The position numbers were made by a program, and so were the translations under genes. Below are positions 24,326 to 32,747 of a DNA stretch of 64,000 nt, one piece after another. The notes beneath the pieces were generated by a model. It made no database searches. It saw only the letters and a list, made by a program, of their open reading frames with translations, and had not been told where the DNA came from. Within the stretch, counting starts at the first letter, position 1, and every line of letters starts with the position of its first letter. The DNA comes from Streptomyces sp. NBC_00390 (lineage in GTDB: Bacteria > Actinomycetota > Actinomycetes > Streptomycetales > Streptomycetaceae), in assembly GCF_036057275.1 (NCBI RefSeq), contig NZ_CP107945.1, forward strand, positions 2,790,001 through 2,854,000, written 5' to 3'.

Positions 24326-24931
24326 GACATGGTGCAACCGAAGGACTCAGGGCGGGAGAAGGGCCGGGAACGCAAGCGGCTCACCGCCGGTGACTGGGCC
24401 GACGCGGCGCTCGCCGCCATGGCGGAGCGCGGGCTCGCCGCCGTCGCCGTGGAGCCCCTCGCCGCCCGGCTCGGCACCACCAAGGGCAGCTTCTACTGGC
24501 ATTTCGCCAACCGGGAGGCGCTGATCGAGGCCGCGCTGCTGCGGTGGGAGGAGCTCTGCACCGAGGAGATCATCACGGCGCTGGACGCCGAGCCGGACCC
24601 TGAGACGCGGCTGCGCATGCTCTTCCACGAGGCGACCGCGTCGGCCGCCGAGGATCCGCTCGAGGTCTCCCTGCTCGCCACCGCGGCGCACCCTCAAGTC
24701 GCTGCCACACTACGGCGGGTGACGGAGCGTCGGGTCCGGTACGTGGCCCAGCTCTTCGAGGAGCTCGGCTTCCCGCCCGAGGCGGCGCGGCAGCGGGGGC
24801 TGCTGGCGTACACGAGCTATCTCGGGCACACCCAGCTCACGCACGCGGTGCCGCAGACGCTGCCGGCGGGGGCGGAGCGCGACGCGTATCTGGAGTCGAT
24901 GATGGACACGCTGCTGCGCCGCGACGCGTAA
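24323..24931 (+). CDS. TetR-family repressor
   Basis: 202 residues. Helix-turn-helix: WADAALAAMAERGLAAVAVEPLAARLGTTKGSFYWHFANREALIEAAL (about 25-72). The C-terminal domain is of a common Streptomyces TetR type. Start is ATG 24323 or ATG 24329; no ribosome site is visible and the operator overlaps the start, so a leaderless transcript is likely. It probably represses itself and the divergent SRPBCC/DUF2867 gene. Confidence 0.9.
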   Translation: MDMVQPKDSGREKGRERKRLTAGDWADAALAAMAERGLAAVAVEPLAARLGTTKGSFYWHFANREALIEAALLRWEELCTEEIITALDAEPDPETRLRMLFHEATASAAEDPLEVSLLATAAHPQVAATLRRVTERRVRYVAQLFEELGFPPEAARQRGLLAYTSYLGHTQLTHAVPQTLPAGAERDAYLESMMDTLLRRDA

Positions 24932-24952
24932 GAGGGCGGCGGGGCGGTCCGG

Positions 24953-26011
24953 TCATGCCGAGCGGCGCTTGCGCGGGGTCGCCTTCTTCGCCGTGGACTT
25001 GGCGGTCGTGGACTTGGCGGTCGTGGACTTGGCGGTCGACTTGGCCGCGGTCTTCGCGCCCGCCGTCTTCTTCGTCTCCGCCTTCTTCGCCGTCTTCGCC
25101 GTGGACTTGGTCGCCGCCGTCTTCTTCGCCGCCGTCTTCTTCGCGCTCGTAGCCGTCGACTTCTTCGCTTCCGGCGTCTTCGGGGCGGACCGGCCCTTGA
25201 GCTGCGTGACCTTCGCGACGTCGCCCTCCTCGCCGCGTGCCTCCTTCGCCGCGCGCACACTGCTCTCCAGCGCGGCCATCAGGTCGATCACCTTGCCACG
25301 GCCTTCCTCGGGCGGAGCCTCCGGCACCGTGACGCCGCCCTCGACCTTCGCGGCGATCATCTCCTCGACCGCTTCGCGGTAGTCGTCGTGCAGCGAGTCG
25401 AGTTCCACCTCGCCGAGGGTGGCCATCAAGGCGTCGGCCAGGTCGAGTTCGGCCTCGCGCACGGTGACCTCGGTCTGCGGCGCCACGCCCTCCGGTTCGC
25501 GGATCTCGTCCGGCCACAGCAGGCCGTGCATGGCGATCACATTGTCGACGACGCGCAGCATGCCGAGCCGCTCGCGCCCCCGGAGGGCGAATTTGGCGAT
25601 GGCGACCTTCTGGCTGCGCTTGAGGGCCTCCCGCAGCAGGGTGTACGGCTTGGCGGCCGGGACCCCGTTGGCGGAGAGGTAGTACGCAGCCTCGATCTGG
25701 AGCGGGTCGATCTCCGATGCGGGGACGAAGGCGACGATCTCGATCGTCTTCGCCGTCGGCAGCGGCAGTGTGGCGAGGTCCTCGTCCGTGATCGGGATCA
25801 GGGTGCCGTCGGCGTCCTCGTAGGCCTTGCCGATCTCCGCGGCACCGACCTCCTTCTCCTCCAGCTCGCAGACCTTGCGGTAGCGGATCCGGCCTCCGTC
25901 GGCCGAGTGGATCTGACGGAAGGAGACGGAGCGGCTCTCGGTGGCGTTGACGAGCTTGATCGGGATGCTGACCAGACCGAAGGAGATCGCGCCGTTCCAA
26001 ATGGATCGCAC
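24953..26011 (-). CDS. ku: Ku DNA end-binding protein (second copy)
   Basis: 352 residues from GTG 26011. Core domain MRSIWNGAISFGLVSIPIKLV... to about 250, close to the first Ku in this window. The C-terminus is a long Lys/Ala/Thr tail of about 85 residues with repeated AKSTTAKST and AKKTA units, longer than in the first copy. Divergent from the LigD polymerase and ligase genes with only 41 bases between, so this is the main NHEJ locus. The tail resembles histone H1-like tails and probably binds DNA. Confidence 0.95.
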   Translation of the reverse strand: MRSIWNGAISFGLVSIPIKLVNATESRSVSFRQIHSADGGRIRYRKVCELEEKEVGAAEIGKAYEDADGTLIPITDEDLATLPLPTAKTIEIVAFVPASEIDPLQIEAAYYLSANGVPAAKPYTLLREALKRSQKVAIAKFALRGRERLGMLRVVDNVIAMHGLLWPDEIREPEGVAPQTEVTVREAELDLADALMATLGEVELDSLHDDYREAVEEMIAAKVEGGVTVPEAPPEEGRGKVIDLMAALESSVRAAKEARGEEGDVAKVTQLKGRSAPKTPEAKKSTATSAKKTAAKKTAATKSTAKTAKKAETKKTAGAKTAAKSTAKSTTAKSTTAKSTAKKATPRKRRSA

Positions 26012-26052
26012 GTTCCATCCCTTTCATCCGCTTTTCATGGGATTCTCATACT

Positions 26053-26928
26053 ATGACGCCGATCACGGAGGTGGAGGGGCGGCGCCTGGCGCTCACCAAT
26101 CTGGAGAAGGTGATCCACCCCGCCACGGGCACCACCAAGGGCGAGATCGTGCACTACTACGCCACCGCGGCGGAGGCGATCCTCCCCCATCTGCGCCATC
26201 GCCCGCTGTCGTTCCTGCGGTACCCGGACGGCCCCGACGGGCAGCTGTTCTTCACCAAGAACCCGCCACCGGGAACCCCCGACTGGGTGGACACGGCCCT
26301 GGTGCCGCGTTCGGAGGACGTGAACGCCCACCAGGTCGTCGTACAGGATCTGCCGTCCCTGATCTGGGCGGCCAATCTGGTGGTGGAGTTCCATACGCCG
26401 CAGTGGCGGTCCGACGCGCCGGCCGTCGCCGACCGTATGGTCTTCGACCTCGACCCCGGCCCGCCCGCGGGCGTCGCCCAGTGCTGCGAGGTGGCGCTGT
26501 GGCTGCGCGAGCGGCTGGCGGCCGACGGCCTGGAGGCATACGTGAAGACCTCGGGCTCCAAGGGTCTGCATCTGCTCGTGCCGCTGGCTCCCACCCCCTC
26601 CCGGAAGGTCTCGGAGTACGCGAAGGGCCTGGCGGTCGAGGGCGAGGCGGCTCTGCCGAAGCTGGTGCTGCACCGGATGGCCAAGGCGCTGCGGCCGGGG
26701 AAGGTCTTCGTCGACCACAGCCAGAACGCCGCAGCGAAGACGACCGCTGCCCCCTACACCCTGCGCGCCCGCCCCGAGCCGACCGTGTCCGCGCCGGTGA
26801 CCTGGCAGGAGGTCGAGGCGGGCAGGGAGCTCTCCTTCCTGATGGGCGACATCGCGCCGCGCCTCCAGGACTACGGGGACCTGCTCGATCCGCTCATCGA
26901 TCCCGACCGGGCCGGGCAACTGCCATGA
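26053..26928 (+). CDS. ligD: LigD polymerase domain (NHEJ primase-polymerase)
   Basis: 291 residues, the archaeo-eukaryotic primase-type polymerase of bacterial NHEJ as a stand-alone protein. Catalytic acids are Asp132 and Asp134 (FDLDPG); TSGSKGLHLLVPL and FVDHSQNAAAKTTAAPYTLRARP are family motifs. It fills and extends break ends with ribo- or deoxynucleotides, guided by Ku. It overlaps the ligase gene by four bases (ATGA). No ribosome site is seen before ATG, so it may be leaderless. No phosphoesterase domain is present. Confidence 0.93.
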   Translation: MTPITEVEGRRLALTNLEKVIHPATGTTKGEIVHYYATAAEAILPHLRHRPLSFLRYPDGPDGQLFFTKNPPPGTPDWVDTALVPRSEDVNAHQVVVQDLPSLIWAANLVVEFHTPQWRSDAPAVADRMVFDLDPGPPAGVAQCCEVALWLRERLAADGLEAYVKTSGSKGLHLLVPLAPTPSRKVSEYAKGLAVEGEAALPKLVLHRMAKALRPGKVFVDHSQNAAAKTTAAPYTLRARPEPTVSAPVTWQEVEAGRELSFLMGDIAPRLQDYGDLLDPLIDPDRAGQLP

Positions 26929-27908
26929 GTGCGCCCCTGCCGCCGCTGAAGGTCGCGCTCGCCGAGTCCGTGAGCGTGCTACCGCGCGGAGCGGGGCTGG
27001 CGTACGAGCCGAAGTTCGACGGCCACCGTGTGGTGGTCTTCCGGATCGGCGGGGAGGTGCTGTTGCAGGCGCGCTCGGGCCGGATCATCACGGCCGCGTT
27101 CCCCGATCTCGCGGACGCCGCACGGCAGTTGCCGGACGGCACGGTGCTCGACGGGGAGGTGGTGGTGTGGCGGGACGGGCGTACGGACTTCGCGGCGGTG
27201 CAGAAGCGGGCGTCCGCCACGCCCGGGCGGGCGCCGGGTCTCGCACGCCGGTTGCCCGCCTCGTACGCCGCCTTCGATCTGCTGGCCGAGGCCGGGAAGG
27301 ATCTGCGGGCGCTCGCGTACGAGAAGCGGCGCGATCGGCTGGTCGCGCTGACCGGTGCGCTCGGGCCGCCGCTGCAGCCGGTGCCGATGACGCTGGACGC
27401 CGCGGAGGCGGCCACCTGGTTCGAGACGCTGCCCGCGTTGGGCATCGAGGGGCTGGTGGTCAAACGGCTGGACCAGACGTACCGCGGCGGCGTACGCGCC
27501 TGGCGGAAGCTGCGGCACACCCATACACGTGACTCGGTGGTCGTCGGCTTCACGGGCAGGGCGACGCGGCCTGCCGCGCTGGTGCTCGTACTGCCCGACG
27601 ACGACACACCGGTGGTGTCGAGCGGGCTGACGCCGGGTGTGCGCGCGCAGGCGGCAGCGGCGCTGACCGGGCGGGCGACCGGGCGGCGCGGTACGGCGAT
27701 CGCGACCGGGGTGGGCGAGGTGGCGTACGAGTGCGTGGAGCCGGGGCCGACGGCCGAGGTGGAGCTGGGCACGACGCGGCACACGGTCACCACGGTGCTC
27801 AGGCTGCGGCTGACCGGCGACCTCGACGGCAGCGATGACGGCAGCGATGACTCCGGTGACGACGCCGGTGATGGGACCGATGACGGCGGGACAATTAATC
27901 AAGTTTGA
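26925..27908 (+). CDS. ATP-dependent DNA ligase (LigD ligase domain)
   Basis: 327 residues. Adenylation Lys30 in motif I (EPKFDGHR), DGEVVVW motif III, GIEGLVVKRLDQTYRGG motif IV and WRKLRHTHTRD motif V. A short OB-fold follows. The last 30 residues are an Asp/Gly/Ser-rich acidic tail (GDLDGSDDGSDDSGDDAGDG). Coupled to the polymerase gene by ATGA; together with Ku it makes a split LigD system for end joining. Confidence 0.93.
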   Translation: MSAPLPPLKVALAESVSVLPRGAGLAYEPKFDGHRVVVFRIGGEVLLQARSGRIITAAFPDLADAARQLPDGTVLDGEVVVWRDGRTDFAAVQKRASATPGRAPGLARRLPASYAAFDLLAEAGKDLRALAYEKRRDRLVALTGALGPPLQPVPMTLDAAEAATWFETLPALGIEGLVVKRLDQTYRGGVRAWRKLRHTHTRDSVVVGFTGRATRPAALVLVLPDDDTPVVSSGLTPGVRAQAAAALTGRATGRRGTAIATGVGEVAYECVEPGPTAEVELGTTRHTVTTVLRLRLTGDLDGSDDGSDDSGDDAGDGTDDGGTINQV

Positions 27909-27961
27909 TTAGACTGTCCCGTCCGGGGTATCCTCACGGCGAGCAAGTAGTCAAGTTTGAC
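27896..27961. promoter_or_regulatory. Two TCAAGTTTGA palindromes
   Basis: TAATCAA-GT-TTGATTA (27896-27911) and GTCAA-GT-TTGAC (27950-27961) share TCAAGTTTGA, 52 bp apart (five helix turns), before the NTF2-like gene. The first spans the ligase stop codon. The form suits a MarR- or ArsR-type dimer encoded elsewhere. Confidence 0.6.
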
Positions 27962-27981
27962 GAGATGAGCAAGGAGACAGT

Positions 27982-28413
27982 GTGACCTTTCTGCCCGGCA
28001 CCGGATACACGCCGACCGCCGAGGAACTGACGAGCATCCAGGAGTGGTTCGCCGCCTACGACGCACACAGCGCCAAGCGTGACGTCGAGCGCATGGCGGA
28101 TCTGGCCGTCTTCCCGCTCAACCTGGTCAGCGACGACTCGGCGGGCAACGGGGCATCGGCCCAGTGGGACCGGGAGCAGTTCGTGGCGACCATGACCCAG
28201 GTGATGGGCGACGGCAGCGACGACATCGCCTTCGAGTCGACCCGGACGCCGGTCTTCCTGTCCCCCGCCATGGCCGTGGTGTTCACCGACTCGGCCATGA
28301 CCATGGACGGACACACCCAGCACCTGCGGTACGCCGACATCCTGATCCGGCGGGACGGGAAGTGGGCGTTCCAGACCATGCTGCAGAGCGGCTGGGGCGA
28401 CAACCTCCGCTGA
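27982..28413 (+). CDS. NTF2-like (SnoaL/DUF4440-type) protein
   Basis: 143 residues from GTG 27982, ribosome site AAGGAGA. Cone-shaped NTF2 fold: TAEELTSIQEWFAAYDAHSAKRDVERMADL at the N-terminus and HTQHLRYADILIRRDGKWAFQTMLQSGWGD at the C-terminus. Such proteins are enzymes or binding pockets for small molecules; no catalytic residues can be named. Two palindromic operators upstream suggest tight regulation. Confidence 0.8.
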   Translation: MTFLPGTGYTPTAEELTSIQEWFAAYDAHSAKRDVERMADLAVFPLNLVSDDSAGNGASAQWDREQFVATMTQVMGDGSDDIAFESTRTPVFLSPAMAVVFTDSAMTMDGHTQHLRYADILIRRDGKWAFQTMLQSGWGDNLR

Positions 28414-28425
28414 CCGCCGGCGCGT

Positions 28426-29271
28426 TCAGACCCGCAGCCAGGTCCGGCGGTCGCGGGCCGTCGCGTAGAGGGCGTCGATGTCCGCGGGCCCCAGCACGCC
28501 GCCGAGCCCGGCGAGTGCGGGCACCTCCCCGTCCCGCAGGATCCGGACGTCCTGCGGCGGCACGGGCCGGATCTCCAGGCGCTCGGCGCCGACCACCGCA
28601 AGGACCGGCAGCACCGCCACGGCGAGCGTATGCGCGGCGCGTTCGGCACGGCGGCGGGTCAGGCGCAGACACGGGCTCGGCACGGCACGACCGGTCCTGA
28701 CCTGCGGGTCGGCGATCAGGACCCGTTGCCGGAACGCCGCGAGGGTGTGGACGGCGAACACCCCGCCGGGGCCCACCGCCAGGTGATCGATGCGGTCGGC
28801 GCCCGGCAGTGGCACTGCGTGCACCACGCGCCGGCCGATCGCCTCCAGGCGGTCCAGCTCGCCGCCCAGCCGTTGCTGTGCGGTGAGTCGGGCACGTCGC
28901 GGATCCGCCCGCAGCCGCCGTACGCCCGGCCCGCGGTGGTGGGTGCCGGGCCGGCCCGCACCGGTTTCGGGGAGCGGGTCGAGCTCGGCGTGCAGGGCCT
29001 CGCCGGGACGGTTGGGCGCGAGGTCGTCGTCCGGATGGAGGGCCAGGCGCGCAAGGTGGGCGGTGGTCGGCACGGGCGGCGGTCCGAGGGTGACGTCGCC
29101 GGTCACAAAGGGTGCCAGGGCCGCCGGCACCTCGTCCCCGTACCCCTCGACGACCAGACTGACGCGGCCGATCGCCGGGTCGTACCAGGCGAGCGTGCGG
29201 CCGCTCGGGAGGGTGACGTACAGCCGGTCCCTGCCCGGCTCTCGCGCGGGAGTCACCCGCAGTCCCTGCAT
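28426..29271 (-). CDS. NERD-domain (nuclease-related) protein
   Basis: 281 residues from ATG 29271. The N-terminal 100 residues are of unknown type (LYVTLPSGRTLAWYDPAIGRVSLVVEGYGDEV). The middle is a NERD domain (LGGELDRLEAIGRRVVHAVPLPGADRIDHLAVGPGGVFAVHTLAA...RVLIADPQV), a restriction-endonuclease-like fold. The C-terminal part (AVAVLPVLAVVGAERLEIRPVPPQDVRILRDGEV) completes the fold. The NERD Asp in RIDHLAV is present but the usual Lys after the last strand is not obvious. Divergent from the HEAT-repeat gene. Confidence 0.75.
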   Translation of the reverse strand: MQGLRVTPAREPGRDRLYVTLPSGRTLAWYDPAIGRVSLVVEGYGDEVPAALAPFVTGDVTLGPPPVPTTAHLARLALHPDDDLAPNRPGEALHAELDPLPETGAGRPGTHHRGPGVRRLRADPRRARLTAQQRLGGELDRLEAIGRRVVHAVPLPGADRIDHLAVGPGGVFAVHTLAAFRQRVLIADPQVRTGRAVPSPCLRLTRRRAERAAHTLAVAVLPVLAVVGAERLEIRPVPPQDVRILRDGEVPALAGLGGVLGPADIDALYATARDRRTWLRV

Positions 29272-29451
29272 GCCGCCACCCCCTGCACACGGTCCTTCGA
29301 CCATGGGACCAGCCCCTGGCACCGGGGGCAACAGCCCGGGAACCGAAGGACGCAGAGCGCCGTTGGCTGTAACCCCTCGTTACCGGACACGATGTCGGGG
29401 CGTTGGTGCACACTCTCCCCAGAAACCAAGGCTGTTGGGAGGGGGACGAGC

Positions 29452-31992
29452 GTGTTCGGGGGGATCGACGAGGTCGACTGGGCCTCATTGGAACATGCCT
29501 ACGGCCCGGCCGACGACGTGCCGGCGCTGCTGCGCGGGCTCGCGTCCGCGGACCCCGAGGAGCGCGAGGCCGCGCTCGACCAGATGTACGGGGCGGTGCA
29601 CCACCAGGGAGACGTGTACGACTCCACGCTCGCCTGCATCCCGTTCCTGCTGGAACTTGTCACCGATCCGGCGGTGCAGGACCGCGGGGCCGTCATCGAG
29701 CTGCTGACCAGCATCGGCGGCATCGATCTGGACGGTGACGACGAACTCGACCCGGACGACGAGGAGTTCGAGAACGCCGCGAACTACGCGATGGCGGCGT
29801 CGGCGGTGACCGCGGGCGCGGATGTGTTCATCGAGGTCGCCGGGGCCGACGAGCGCGGGGCCCGCCTCGCCGCGCCGCTCGCGCTCGCCAGTCTGCACAG
29901 CGATCCGGTGCGGGTGCTGCGGCTGCTTCGGGAACGGCTCACGATCGAGCCCGACGCCGAGGTGCGCTTCGCGTACGTCGAGGCCGCCGGACGCATCGCG
30001 CTGCGGCACAAGTGTCTGACGCCCGAGGTCGTGCAGTGGCTCACCGGACTCACCGCGACGGCGTACGGCCCCGGGCTGCGGCTCGCCGCGCTTGCCCAGC
30101 TGGCGCGGTGCGCGCCGGGCGCGCTGCCGGCCAATCTCGTCAGCGCGGTCACGGCACTGTTGCGCCAGCTGCGGGCGGACCCGGTGCCGCCCGCTTCCGG
30201 GGAGACCGCCGCCGGACCGACCGCGCTGCCCACGCCGACGGGGCAGCTGCGCGGGAGCCGCGAGGCGGAGCCGGCCGGCCGCGGCGCGCCCTGGGCGGCG
30301 GACCTGCTGCGTACGCTCCACTGCGGTCTCGGGGACCGTGTGGACGACCGGATCGCCCTGCTGGCCGACCAGTTGTGCAGCCCTGACTGGGGCCAGCGGC
30401 TCCACGCCGTACGGATGAGCAGCGCCCTGCTGCGGACCTGGCGCGGCGCGTTCGATGAGCTGGTGTCGCTGATCGGCGAGCAGCTCGCCGACCCCGAGCC
30501 ACGGCTCGCCGGTGCGGCCGCCTGTGCGCTGGAGGAGCTGTTCGGTCTGGCGGAGCCCGCCGCCGACGCACTGGCGGAGCGGGTGGCCGCCGACCCGGGC
30601 GCGTGGGTGCGGCAGTGGCCCGGCGGCCCGCCCACCCTCGGCAGCGCGGTCACCGCGCTGGCCAGGACCGGGGACGCACGCGTGGTGCCGGTCCTGGCGC
30701 TGATCCTGGAGCGCGCCGAACTGCCGCGGGATCTCGGGGATGTGCTCGGCCACCTGGGAGCGGCCGGCGCGGCGCTCGCGCCGGCGCTGTGCGACAGGCT
30801 CGCCCGTCTGGAGCTCGACGGCCGGCTCTTCGAGCGGGCGCAGCCGCTGCTGCACGGGCTGTCGGCGCTGCGGGCCGCCACATCGTTACCCACGGCTGCG
30901 CCCGAGGTAGTGGCAGCCGTGCTGCGACTGCTGCGAGGGGCGCCGAGCGTACGGCGGGAGCGGGTCATCGAATCGGCGCTGCGGACGCTGACGGCGTTCG
31001 GGCCGGACGCGGCGGAGGCGCTGCCCGAACTGCGGGGGTATGTGCGCCATGCGGGTCATCTGCCGGGGCCCCGCTCCAGGATCGTCAGCCCCGGATCCGG
31101 GTTCGGCGCCGGTTCCGGTTCCTGGCCGGGGGCCGGTTCCCGGTTCGGGGCCCTGTTCGACCCGGGGTTCGGTCCGGGGACGGGATTCGGCCCCGCGGCA
31201 GGGGCGGGGGCCGGGTTCGGGAGCGAGCCGGGCTCCGGGTTCGGGGCGGGATCCGGCTTGGGAGCGGGGTCGGGATCCGGCCCGGGCATCGGAGCGGGGT
31301 TCGCGGCAGGGGGCGACGGCGCCGGGAACGAGCCGTACAACGTGGACAGCAGACCCGGCGCCGCCGGGCACGGATTCGGGCGTCCCGGAGGTGCGCGGCC
31401 TCCTGGCGGCGGGTCCGGCCGGGGACAGGGGCAGCGCTCCACTCCGGGTGTCGACGCCGATTTCTCGCCGTTCTCGCCCATCTTCACGCCCGCACTCGCC
31501 GCCCGGACCGCGGCGGCACTGTGGGCCATTCAGGGCGAGGCCGACGAGGTGCTCCCGGTGCTGCGCACGGTGCTGGCCTCGGGCGACGAGGAGGCCAGGC
31601 GCTCGGCCGCCGGAGTTGCCGGATCGCTGGGCGCGGCGGGTGCCTCTGCGGCGCCGCTGCTGCGCAGGCTGCTGCGGTCGGAACAGCCGGTGACCCGGGT
31701 GGAGGCGGCGGTGGCACTGTGGCAGGTGACCGGGGACCCGGGGCAGTCCTGGCCGGTGCTGCGCTCGGCCTGGAAGGAGCTGCCGCACAGCCGGGTCGCC
31801 ACCGCGAAGTGCCTCGCGGAGCTGACAATGGAGGGGCCGGCCGGAGCGCAGCGGCTGGTGGTCGGCGAGCTGCTGTCCGTGCGGCGCCACAACGCGATGG
31901 ACACCGGATCGGGCAGCCATGACATCTTTACCGACGAGACACTGCTGGACCTGTGCCGGCAGGCGGTGAACAGAGAGGGACCGACGGCGTGA
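29452..31992 (+). CDS. HEAT-repeat protein with a long Gly/Ser/Phe-rich linker
   Basis: 846 residues from GTG 29452 (GGGAGGGGG ribosome site). Residues about 10-540 and 680-840 are HEAT-type helical repeats (e.g. PLALASLHSDPVRVLRLLRERL, HAVRMSSALLRTWRGAFDELV, RTAAALWAIQGEADEVLPVLRTVL). Between them lies a disordered linker of about 130 residues (nt 31060-31450) made of GSGFG/GAGSG repeats. No catalytic motif; a scaffold is likely. It overlaps the zinc-ribbon gene by four bases (GTGA). Confidence 0.8.
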   Translation: MFGGIDEVDWASLEHAYGPADDVPALLRGLASADPEEREAALDQMYGAVHHQGDVYDSTLACIPFLLELVTDPAVQDRGAVIELLTSIGGIDLDGDDELDPDDEEFENAANYAMAASAVTAGADVFIEVAGADERGARLAAPLALASLHSDPVRVLRLLRERLTIEPDAEVRFAYVEAAGRIALRHKCLTPEVVQWLTGLTATAYGPGLRLAALAQLARCAPGALPANLVSAVTALLRQLRADPVPPASGETAAGPTALPTPTGQLRGSREAEPAGRGAPWAADLLRTLHCGLGDRVDDRIALLADQLCSPDWGQRLHAVRMSSALLRTWRGAFDELVSLIGEQLADPEPRLAGAAACALEELFGLAEPAADALAERVAADPGAWVRQWPGGPPTLGSAVTALARTGDARVVPVLALILERAELPRDLGDVLGHLGAAGAALAPALCDRLARLELDGRLFERAQPLLHGLSALRAATSLPTAAPEVVAAVLRLLRGAPSVRRERVIESALRTLTAFGPDAAEALPELRGYVRHAGHLPGPRSRIVSPGSGFGAGSGSWPGAGSRFGALFDPGFGPGTGFGPAAGAGAGFGSEPGSGFGAGSGLGAGSGSGPGIGAGFAAGGDGAGNEPYNVDSRPGAAGHGFGRPGGARPPGGGSGRGQGQRSTPGVDADFSPFSPIFTPALAARTAAALWAIQGEADEVLPVLRTVLASGDEEARRSAAGVAGSLGAAGASAAPLLRRLLRSEQPVTRVEAAVALWQVTGDPGQSWPVLRSAWKELPHSRVATAKCLAELTMEGPAGAQRLVVGELLSVRRHNAMDTGSGSHDIFTDETLLDLCRQAVNREGPTA

Positions 31993-32282
31993 TCATCTTC
32001 GGCACCAAGGGCTACCTGTACCAGCTCGCGATACTGACGCTGGTGTGTGGCCACTGCGGCAATCCGTCCGCGCACACCCTCAGGAAGCGCGTCACCAAGT
32101 TCACGCTGTTCTTCGTTCCGCTGTTCCCGATCTCGACGAAGTACCTGACTCAGTGCACCTTCTGCGGTGCGGAGCAGAAGATCACCGCGGAGCAGGCGCA
32201 GCAGCTCCAGGTCCAGAACGCGGGCGGCCAGTCGTACAACCAGGTGCAGCAGCCGGGGCATCAGCAGCCGTACCAGCGGTGA
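31989..32282 (+). CDS. Zinc-ribbon protein
   Basis: 97 residues from GTG 31989. Two CxxC knuckles (VCGHCGNP and QCTFCGAEQ) separated by a hydrophobic stretch KFTLFFVPLFPISTKYL, as in zinc_ribbon_15 proteins. The tail is Gln/Asn-rich (QQLQVQNAGGQSYNQVQQPGHQQPYQ). It is translationally coupled to the HEAT-repeat gene, suggesting a joint role. The central hydrophobic part could touch the membrane. Confidence 0.8.
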   Translation: MIIFGTKGYLYQLAILTLVCGHCGNPSAHTLRKRVTKFTLFFVPLFPISTKYLTQCTFCGAEQKITAEQAQQLQVQNAGGQSYNQVQQPGHQQPYQR

Positions 32283-32386
32283 CCCGGACAGCTTCCACCG
32301 CACGGCACGAGGGACACCTGCGCGAATAAGGTGGGCGGGACGGACACCCGCGCACCATCGGGCCATGGCCCGCCGCAAGGAGAACC

Positions 32387-32747
32387 TTGAGCTCGACCAC
32401 GCACCGCCTGATGTGCGCGGCGCTGCTGACGGCGGCCGCGGCCGGCGCACTGGCCGGCTGCGGCGACGAGGGTGGGCTCAAGAGCGCGGGCGCGACCCCG
32501 ACAGCGATCGGACCGGTGCGGCTCTGGCCCGGCCTGCCGCCGGTCACCGCGCCTCCGTTCGACTACGGCGAGAGCGACACCGAGTCCATCCCCGGCATCA
32601 CGGTGCCGGACGGCCACGTCCGTGCGCTCGGTCCCGTCACCGTCGTCCGGAACGACGCCGCCGCTCACCCGGACCAGCTCACCGGTCCGGTCAAGATCTA
32701 CGAGAAGCGCGGCCGGCTTCTGCCGGCACTGCCCGAGCTGTTCGACG
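32387..32747 (+). pseudogene. Lipoprotein N-terminal fragment fused by deletion
   Basis: From TTG 32387 (AAGGAG ribosome site) a lipoprotein signal ends at LAGC (Cys25), followed by GATPTAIGPVRLWPGLPPVTAPPFDYGESDTESIPGITVPDGHV. This resembles Streptomyces lipoproteins encoded beside two-component systems. After about residue 105 (VKIYE) the frame loses recognisable sequence and runs over the kinase in the wrong frame. Confidence 0.6.

Noticed and set aside
24955..25200. Repeats in the Ku C-terminal region resembling a CRISPR-like array
   Set aside because: They are short, in-frame codon repeats for Lys/Ala/Thr/Ser (AKST units) without uniform repeat-spacer structure.
28630..29451. Upstream extension of the HEAT-repeat gene by 274 codons
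   Set aside because: It lies opposite the NERD gene, is shadow-like in composition, and GTG 29452 has a strong ribosome site.
31060..31450. Phe-Gly-rich linker considered as a separate secreted or structural protein
   Set aside because: It is in frame within the HEAT-repeat gene, with helical repeats on both sides and no signal peptide.
28426..32282. Calling the NERD/HEAT/zinc-ribbon group a defence system
   Set aside because: No known defence gene, toxin or restriction gene is adjacent and no catalytic set is complete, so it is only listed as a candidate for study.
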